Made by a program: the position numbers and the translations under genes
In this document: positions 54,593-61,700 of the stretch, one piece after another
Layout of the letters: each line of letters starts with the position of its first letter
How positions within the stretch are numbered: the stretch's first letter is position 1
Assembly: GCA_001655195.1 (NCBI GenBank)
Contig: LPNY01000021.1
Location: forward strand, 155,035-219,034
DNA: 64,000 bases
Direction: 5' to 3'
Origin: Arcobacter sp. EP1
GTDB lineage: Bacteria > Campylobacterota > Campylobacteria > Campylobacterales > Arcobacteraceae
The notes under the pieces: model-generated
The model's input: the letters and a program-made list of their open reading frames with translations, nothing else
What the model was told of the DNA's origin: nothing
Databases searched by the model: none

Positions 54593-55852
54593 TTATAAAG
54601 CCAGTAACACTATTAATAATACGGGTGGCGTGATTATTAAACCAAATTTACTATATTGTGCAAATGAAATATGCACACCTTTTTTAGCTAAAACATGTAA
54701 CCAAAGCAATGTTGCCAAAGAACCAAATGGTGTCATTTTTGGACCAAGGTTACATCCAATGATATTTGCATAGGCTAATGCTTGGTTGGGAATATCTCCC
54801 ATATTATCAAGAGCAATATCCATAATCATAACAGTTGGCATATTATTCATGATTGCAGATAAAAATGCTGATAAAAACCCTGTACCAACAATAGCTACTG
54901 TATCACCTCTTTGAGCTAAGTCTTGCAAAATAAGAGTTAAATAATCCGTAAGTCCTGCATTTTTTAGCCCATAGACAACAATATAAAGTCCAATACTAAA
55001 CCATACAACTTGCCACGGTGCTTCTTTAATAATATGCACAGGTTCGACTGTTTTAAAGGCTGTTGCAATAACTAGAAATAACACACCTCCACCAAGAGCA
55101 AATACAGCAACTGGTAAATCATAAGCATCTCCTACAAAGTATCCTGCAAGTAACAGTGCTAAAAATACCCATGAGATGTTAAAAAGTGTTTGATTCTTAA
55201 TAGCAGATGCTGGCTCTTTTAATAAAGAGATATCGACATTTTTTGGAATATCTTTTCGCAATAAAATCCATAAAAACACAATTGAAGCAAAAACACTGAC
55301 AATATAAGGAATAATCATATTTGTAATATACTCACCAAACCCAATGTTAAAATAGTTTGCAGTGACAATATTGGTAAGGTTTGAAAAAACTAGTGGTAAA
55401 GAGGCACTATCACTTATAAATCCTCCTGCAAGTAAAAAGGCAACAATAGACTTCATATTAAGTTTTAAAATACGCATTTTTGCTAATAAAATTGGTGTTA
55501 AAATTAAAGCAGCTCCATCGTTTGCAAAGAGTGCTGATACAAATGCCCCTAAAAGAATCGAATACACAAACATTTTAAAACCATTTCCATTAGAAAACTT
55601 TGCCATCTTTAATGCTGCCCACTCAAAGAATCCAATTTCATCTAAAACCATTGACAAAATTATAATTCCAATAAAAGAGAGTGTCGCATCCCAAACAATA
55701 TTCGTTACAATTAAAACATCAGAAAAACTCACAACTCCTAAAACAAGTGCTACTATTGCACCTACTACAGCTGTCGTACCTATTTGTAAATCACGTGGTT
55801 GCCAAATTACAAAAATAAGTGTGATTATAAAGATTGCACTTGCCAAAATCAT
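54593..55852 (-). CDS. arsB: Arsenite efflux permease ArsB
   Basis: Inner-membrane As(OH)3/antimonite exporter, 419 aa with about 11-12 helices. WDATLSFIGIIILSMVLDEIGFFEWAALKMA, GAFVSALFANDGAALILTPI and NNMPTVMIMDIAL are the ArsB signature regions; Cys in IIGCNLGPKMTPFGSLATLLWLHVL also fits. An ArsR-type palindrome stands just upstream, so a second regulated promoter may exist inside the operon. AAGGAAATATAAT precedes the ATG. Confidence 0.95.
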   Translation of the reverse strand: MILASAIFIITLIFVIWQPRDLQIGTTAVVGAIVALVLGVVSFSDVLIVTNIVWDATLSFIGIIILSMVLDEIGFFEWAALKMAKFSNGNGFKMFVYSILLGAFVSALFANDGAALILTPILLAKMRILKLNMKSIVAFLLAGGFISDSASLPLVFSNLTNIVTANYFNIGFGEYITNMIIPYIVSVFASIVFLWILLRKDIPKNVDISLLKEPASAIKNQTLFNISWVFLALLLAGYFVGDAYDLPVAVFALGGGVLFLVIATAFKTVEPVHIIKEAPWQVVWFSIGLYIVVYGLKNAGLTDYLTLILQDLAQRGDTVAIVGTGFLSAFLSAIMNNMPTVMIMDIALDNMGDIPNQALAYANIIGCNLGPKMTPFGSLATLLWLHVLAKKGVHISFAQYSKFGLIITPPVLLIVLLAL

Positions 55853-55876
55853 ATTATATTTCCTTCATAATATTTT

Positions 55877-55902
55877 AATACATCAAGATATATTGATGTA
55901 TT
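55877..55902 (-). promoter_or_regulatory. ArsR operator upstream of arsB
   Basis: Perfect 10-bp arms AATACATCAA (55877-55886) and TTGATGTATT (55893-55902) flank GATATA. The core ATCAA-N6-TTGAT, including GATATA, is identical to the palindrome before arsR. It lies 25 nt before the arsB start, inside the operon, which suggests an internal ArsR-controlled promoter. Confidence 0.75.
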
Positions 55903-55934
55903 TTATAAAAAAATTTCCTATTAGAAATAAAGAT

Positions 55935-56285
55935 TTACTCTTCTAAATCCTCTATTTCAGGTTTAAGTGTATAAATATAAGTATCCACTTCCAACTCATC
56001 ATAACGTTCAACCACAACAGGTGTTCGTACGAATTCTGCACCTTCAAACTCATCTAAATAATCCCAATGATTGATTAAATTACTTGAATAAAACAAAAAC
56101 CCATGAATAGTATCTGTTCCTGCATCCAGTTTAATTCCTGGATATCCCATACCAGCAGACCAACCAGCATCAATAAGTTTGCCTTGTACTGTTGCAGGTA
56201 CAAACTTACCAACAACATTTTCTAAAACATGTCCATTGGGACAGTTGGGCATAAGTGTTCCATATACAAACAAAGTTTCTGTCAT
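55935..56285 (-). CDS. AIG2/gamma-glutamylcyclotransferase-like protein
   Basis: The 116 aa show FVYGTLMPNCPNGHVLENV, where YGTL is the substrate loop of the gamma-glutamylcyclotransferase/AIG2 fold; DYLDEFEGAEFVRTPVVVERYD contains the catalytic Glu position of this fold. Family members release 5-oxoproline from gamma-glutamyl amines or peptides. The start overlaps the arsR stop by one base (TAATG), so it is the second gene of the ars operon. A role in glutathione or arsenic-thiol turnover is inference. Confidence 0.82.
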   Translation of the reverse strand: MTETLFVYGTLMPNCPNGHVLENVVGKFVPATVQGKLIDAGWSAGMGYPGIKLDAGTDTIHGFLFYSSNLINHWDYLDEFEGAEFVRTPVVVERYDELEVDTYIYTLKPEIEDLEE

Positions 56286-56590
56286 TAGCTACACGCCTTA
56301 ATAATTTTTGGTAATTCAATCTCTAATGTCATAATCTCTTTTATGGCTGCTTGTCGAAACTCATCAAGTGGTGCTCGTACTGAATAGTACGCCCATCGCC
56401 CTTGTCTATCAACTCGCAAGAAACCTGCTTCTTTTAAAATTTTAAGATGGCGAGACAGACGTGATTGAATCATATCAAAGGAGTGTTCCAAGTCACATAC
56501 GCAACATTGACCGTGGATATTAATAAACTTTAGAATTTTTACACGTGTTTCGTCATTGAGTGCTGAAACTGATTTTAAAAAAATATCCAT
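56285..56590 (-). CDS. arsR: Arsenic-responsive repressor ArsR
   Basis: ArsR/SmtB winged-helix repressor of 101 aa. QCCVCDLEHSF carries the ArsR metalloid-binding Cys motif (CVCDL type) at the start of the recognition region, followed by IQSRLSRHLKILKEAGFLRVDRQGRWAYYSVR, the DNA-reading helix and wing. Further Cys occur at the C-terminus (KACS). It heads the operon and probably represses it through the palindrome overlapping its own -35 box. Confidence 0.95.
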   Translation of the reverse strand: MDIFLKSVSALNDETRVKILKFINIHGQCCVCDLEHSFDMIQSRLSRHLKILKEAGFLRVDRQGRWAYYSVRAPLDEFRQAAIKEIMTLEIELPKIIKACS

Positions 56591-56618
56591 GATTGCTCCT
56601 TATAAATTTTATTGTGGA

Positions 56619-56658
56619 AGTATATCTAAATAAACTTGACACATCAAGATATATTGAT
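56619..56658 (-). promoter_or_regulatory. ars operon promoter with overlapping ArsR operator
   Basis: On the minus strand TTGATG (56642-56647), a 17-nt spacer and TATACT (56619-56624) form a good sigma70 promoter, 28 nt before the arsR start. The palindrome ATCAA-GATATA-TTGAT (56643-56658) covers the -35 box, so bound ArsR would block RNA polymerase. AAGGAG precedes the arsR ATG. Confidence 0.82.
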
Positions 56659-56668
56659 ATGTTAAAGT

Positions 56669-56699
56669 AAAAAAATAGAGCAAGCCTAAGCTCACTCTA
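56669..56699 (-). terminator. Rho-independent terminator of tkt
   Basis: On the minus strand a 10-bp stem with two G-U pairs (56690-56699 with 56676-56685), loop TTAG, is followed at once by a run of seven T. It lies 11 nt after the tkt stop. Confidence 0.85.
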
Positions 56700-56710
56700 C
56701 TTTATAAAAA

Positions 56711-58615
56711 TTAAATATCGTTTTTAATTCTTTCCACTAGTGCATCAAGAGTAAAACCAAACTCTTTGAATAAATCACCTGCTGGTCCAGATGCACCAAA
56801 TGAATCCATACCATACACTACGTCAGCAAATCGGTAGTACTCTAATCCTCGTGCTGCTTCAACTGCAAATACTTTTGTATTTGGGTCAATGATTGAATCA
56901 ATGTACGCTTTGTCTTGCTCAACTAGTAAATCATAACATGGAACAGAAACAACATTTGCTTTGATTCCTGCTTCTTCTAAGTGACATGCTGATTGTAATG
57001 CTAACATTACTTCAGAACCTGATGCCATGATAGTAACAGTTGCACCTTCTCGTTTTTTAAGAAGGTATCCACCATTTTCAACATCACCAATCTCTTTTGC
57101 ATCTTTAAGTACTCGAAGTCCTTGTCGTGAACATACAAATGCAGTTGGTGCATCCATTGTTAATGCTTTTTTCCATGATGCTACATTTTCAGTTGCATCA
57201 GCTGGTCTAAATGTATAAAAGTTTGGTAATGCTCTAAATTGAGATAAGTGCTCAATTGGTTGATGTGTTGGTCCATCTTCACCTACACCAATAGAATCAT
57301 GAGTCCATACAAAGTGTTGTTTAATTCCTGCAAGTGCCGCAATTCTTGCTGCTGGCTTTAAGTAATCAGAGAATACAAAGAAAGTTGCAGAGAATACTTT
57401 AAATAGACCATAAAGGTTCATTGCATTACAAATTGATGCCATTGCGTGTTCTTTGATACCAAAGTGAATATTTTTTCCATTTGGGAAGTCACCAGCACCT
57501 TTTAGTTCAGTTTTGTTTGATGGCGCTAAGTCAGCACTTCCACCAATAAACCCTGGAACTGCTGCACTAATTGCATTTAAGATTTTATGATTTGATTCTC
57601 GCGTTGCAACAGATGCATCTGCTTCAAACTCAGGGTACTCAATTGCGTCAAAGTTAGGATTTTGTAATGCTTCAATTTTTGCTTGTGCTTCATCAGATAC
57701 TTTTGCATTCCATGCAGATTCTAGTTCGTTTCCAGAAACTGTTTTATCAAAGGCTTCTTTTACTTCAGTAGGTACAACAAAAGACTCTTCTGGGTTAAAT
57801 CCAGCTTTTGTTTTTGATGCTGCGATTTCATCTGCACCTAAAGGAGCACCATGTGTATGATGGCTACCTTCCATTGTTGCAGCACCCTTACCAATTGCAG
57901 TATTTGCTTTGATAAGTACTGGTTTATCACATGCTTTAGCAGTTTCTAATGCGCCATTGATTGCATCAAAATCATGTCCATCAATTTCAAGTACTTCAAA
58001 GTTGATTGCTTTAAATCGTGCTACTACATCTTCATCCCATGCAATTGAAGTATCACCTTCAATTGTAATGTTATTTGAATCATAAATAATTACTAAATTA
58101 TCAAGTTTTTGATGACCTGCTGTTGCTGTAGCTTCATAAGAGATACCTTCTTGTAAATCTCCATCTCCACATAAACAGTAAACTTTATGATCAATTACGT
58201 CATTTCCTAAAACATTTTGTGCATATTTAGAAGCCCATGCAAAACCTACAGCATTTGCGATACCTTGTCCTAATGGTCCCGTTGTAATCTCAATACCATG
58301 AGTATGTCCGTACTCTGGGTGACCTGGAGTTTTAGAATGTGTTTGTCTAAACTTTTTGATATCTTCAATAGATACATCAAATCCCCATAAATGTAATAAT
58401 GAGTAAACTAGTCCAGTAGCATGACCACCTGAGAATACAAGTCTATCTCGGTTTAACCAAGAGCTATTGTTTGGGTTTACATTTAAATGTGAGCTTAAAA
58501 CTGTAGCAATATCAGCTAATCCCATTGGTGCACCTGGGTGTCCTGAGTTTGCTTGTTGAACCATATCAGCAGCTAAAAATCGAATTGTATCTGCTTGTTT
58601 TTGAAGTAATGACAT
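56711..58615 (-). CDS. tkt: Transketolase
   Basis: Thiamine-diphosphate enzyme of the pentose-phosphate pathway, 634 aa. ANSGHPGAPMGLADI, THGIEITTGPLGQGIANAVG, CLCGDGDLQEGISYEA (the ThDP GDG-N motif) and NNITIEGDTSIAWDED in the first domain, then FGIKEHAMASICNAMNLYG and HDSIGVGEDGPTHQPIEHL are standard. It starts ATG 58615 and is flanked by terminators on both sides, so it is monocistronic. It supplies erythrose 4-phosphate with the transaldolase at 18.4 kb. Confidence 0.96.
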   Translation of the reverse strand: MSLLQKQADTIRFLAADMVQQANSGHPGAPMGLADIATVLSSHLNVNPNNSSWLNRDRLVFSGGHATGLVYSLLHLWGFDVSIEDIKKFRQTHSKTPGHPEYGHTHGIEITTGPLGQGIANAVGFAWASKYAQNVLGNDVIDHKVYCLCGDGDLQEGISYEATATAGHQKLDNLVIIYDSNNITIEGDTSIAWDEDVVARFKAINFEVLEIDGHDFDAINGALETAKACDKPVLIKANTAIGKGAATMEGSHHTHGAPLGADEIAASKTKAGFNPEESFVVPTEVKEAFDKTVSGNELESAWNAKVSDEAQAKIEALQNPNFDAIEYPEFEADASVATRESNHKILNAISAAVPGFIGGSADLAPSNKTELKGAGDFPNGKNIHFGIKEHAMASICNAMNLYGLFKVFSATFFVFSDYLKPAARIAALAGIKQHFVWTHDSIGVGEDGPTHQPIEHLSQFRALPNFYTFRPADATENVASWKKALTMDAPTAFVCSRQGLRVLKDAKEIGDVENGGYLLKKREGATVTIMASGSEVMLALQSACHLEEAGIKANVVSVPCYDLLVEQDKAYIDSIIDPNTKVFAVEAARGLEYYRFADVVYGMDSFGASGPAGDLFKEFGFTLDALVERIKNDI

Positions 58616-58711
58616 AATTATCCTATGCGTTAAATTTTATTGCGATTGTATCTAAAATTGATTGAAAAATGAATGAAGTAAAAAAGAATAATTTTTCAAG
58701 AAGAAAAATAA

Positions 58712-58736
58712 TAAAAGAGGGGAAACCCCTCTTTTA
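58712..58736 (-). terminator. Terminator of the giant adhesin gene
   Basis: A perfect 11-bp stem TAAAAGAGGGG (58712-58722) and CCCCTCTTTTA (58726-58736) with loop AAA overlaps the adhesin stop codon. On the minus strand it is followed by TTATTTTTC. It ends the adhesin transcript upstream of tkt. Confidence 0.88.
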
Positions 58737-61700
58737 GTCGTCTAAGTCTGGTGTCATATCAATTTCATCGTCTAATAAGACTTTGATATTTGCTGCATCA
58801 CCAGTTCCTTGATAAATGTTAAATGTTTTACCATCAACATCAATTGTTTGATCGGTATCTTCAAGTTTACCGTCATTGATTGCCGTTTCAAGATTGACAT
58901 CTTCACTTTCATCATCTTGTTCTACAAATAACTGAAGATCTTCTGTATCATCATTCATATCAATGATTGATTCAACATCAATATCGTTAAAGAAGTTACT
59001 TGTCATATGGATTTCATCAATTCCATCAACAGGTGAAATTAAATCTAAATCATCATCAGCATGGTCATTACCTATATAGTCTGTTACATCAATAATTCCA
59101 TCACCATTTCCATCTGCTAACGCGATAGTATCTTCAGATGTATTTTCTACACTATCTTCAACCGTTGCAGTTACAACAAGATCAAAGTCTGTATTAGTAG
59201 AATCACTTGGTAAGCTTAATGTTACTTCTTCATTGAAGCTTTCTACATCATCACCAAGTGTAATTACCCAGCTTCCATCAAGTTGTACTTCACCATGACT
59301 TAATGTCGCATCACTTGGTACATTATGGATACAAATTTGACTAATTTCATCATCACCATCAGCATTGATAAGTGCTGCACTAATATTTACTGGATACTCA
59401 GTATGTGGTTCAACATCTGATTCATTAATTAATGCAACTGCAGTAACTGTATTGATAGTTACTGTTTCAATTGGTTCAGTTGAAGCAACTTCAAATTTAA
59501 GGTTTAACTTACCTTCATGATTTAGTGTCGAAGTGTATGTATACGAGTGGTTTTCACTAATATTTACATTACTATCTCCACCTGCTCCATATGTATGTAC
59601 ATCAAGTACTTGACCATTTGCTCTGATTGTAAATGTATCATCTGTTACATTTGGTCCAAAGTTCCAGCTTCCTGCAATAGATGCATCAACTGTAAATGTT
59701 ACAGTTTTATATGCATTCTCATCACCAAAGTCAAATGTTTTTCTAGTATAATCAATTGGATTTTCACCGTCAATTACACTTTCACCTTTATCTCCAAGCA
59801 CTTTATCCATCTCATATGATAATGTTTCTGTTTCATCAGAACCTGTAATAATTTCAGGTGTTCCAACTGTAACATCTAAGTTAAGGCCTTCTGGTTTATC
59901 AACATTGATGTACACATTAAAGTCAGTGGTATCACCATCTGCATCTTCTGCTTGTACTGTCAATGTTTCCATCATATCATTTGCGACACTACTTGATGTT
60001 GCAGAGTAAGTATAATCACCCGTTACAAAATCAAATACTAGTTTTCCACCTTGTGCTGTTTCTAAACCATCTTGAGGGAAAGTAACTGAGCTATATGTTG
60101 TACCATCAACTGTGATTGATACAAGCCCACCTGCTCCATCAGTATTAAAGTCAACGTTATCCATAACATTTCCAGAAACTGACGCAGTTGTACTAACAAT
60201 ATCAGAAACTACGTCATCTAAGTCATTGATATCATTTGCATAGATTGGATCAATATCACTTGCACTTGAAATTGCATCAAGGTCAGAAAGACTACTTACA
60301 TTTACTCCAATGGTATGTAACTCAATGTTATTATCAGTAATAAACTGGTTCCATGTTGGTAAATATGCTTCTAAATCATCTTCATAATCATCATAGGTAT
60401 TACCATCAGCAAAGAAGTATACAGCACTGTGATCTGCAGTTGGTGCTGTATCATGTGCTGCTACTGTTGCTTCTAATCCTTGGTTGAAGTCAGTACCTGA
60501 TTTATCAGTTAACAGACTTACATTTACATTAGAATCAACCCATCCAGTTGTTTGAAGACCTTCGCCATCACTTCCAGATGATCCCCAAGTTTGAATGATA
60601 TTAACATTTACATTACCCATAGCTTCATATTGTGAGATGATACTTTCAATTGCATCTTCTGTTAAGCTTAAATCACCATCACTCATACTGCTTGATACAT
60701 CTACTACAAACGTTACATTTGTTATAGCATTAGCTAATGATAACTCTTGTGTTTCATCTACACTTGTAGGTTTTGTATCTGTCACAACATGACAATCAGG
60801 ACCTTCTATATGAACTGTTGCAGTATCTGTTCCACCATTTCCATCACTTATTGTATATTCAAAAGTAGCTGCTCCATCATAACTTTCACCTTTTGTGAAT
60901 GTAATAGTTCCATCATTATTTAACTCTACTGTTCCATTTGTTGGGTTAAATACTTCTGTTACAATTAATTGATCATTTTCTGGGTCTGTATCATTTCCTA
61001 GAATCTCTTCTGTTGTAATAGTGATTGTATCACTTGTATGTGTACTTGTAACATCTACAATTAGATGAGAGACAGATGAATAGTCATATGAAGCATCAAA
61101 CTTAGCATCAATTGGTAAGTCATCAACCGTTACATTCTCATCATAGATTACGATTGTACTTTCTACTTCATCTCCATTATTACCTGCTTTTACAAAACTT
61201 GCTGTTAATACTTCACCATCTGGGTAGTATTCATCCATAAAGGCTGAAATATTGATTGCTTTATGTCCATCATTAAAGTCATCTATTTTAACTTTTAAGA
61301 TATTTCCATCAGATTCTGTAATATATAAATCTACATGTGAAATATCATGTGAATTTGGAGTCATAATTACATCACACGTCTCTTCAATATGATCATCAAT
61401 CGCATCAGGGTTTGTATTTACTATTTCTCCACCGCTCATATTGATTGTAACGGTATTTGTTGATTGGTCACCATCTTTATCTGTTACTGTGTACTCAAAT
61501 GTTTGAGATATTTCATCACCTGGTTCTAGATTCTCTTTTGTAAACTCATTCATTACAAATGTATATCCACCGTTTGCATCAACTGTCATAGTACCGTATT
61601 GACTTTGTAAGCTTGTCCACATGATAGATTCTAATCCATCAGCTCCTGCTTCGGCACAAACACTTCCTGAAACTTGTGGTAATGGATTTACCGTTTCAAC

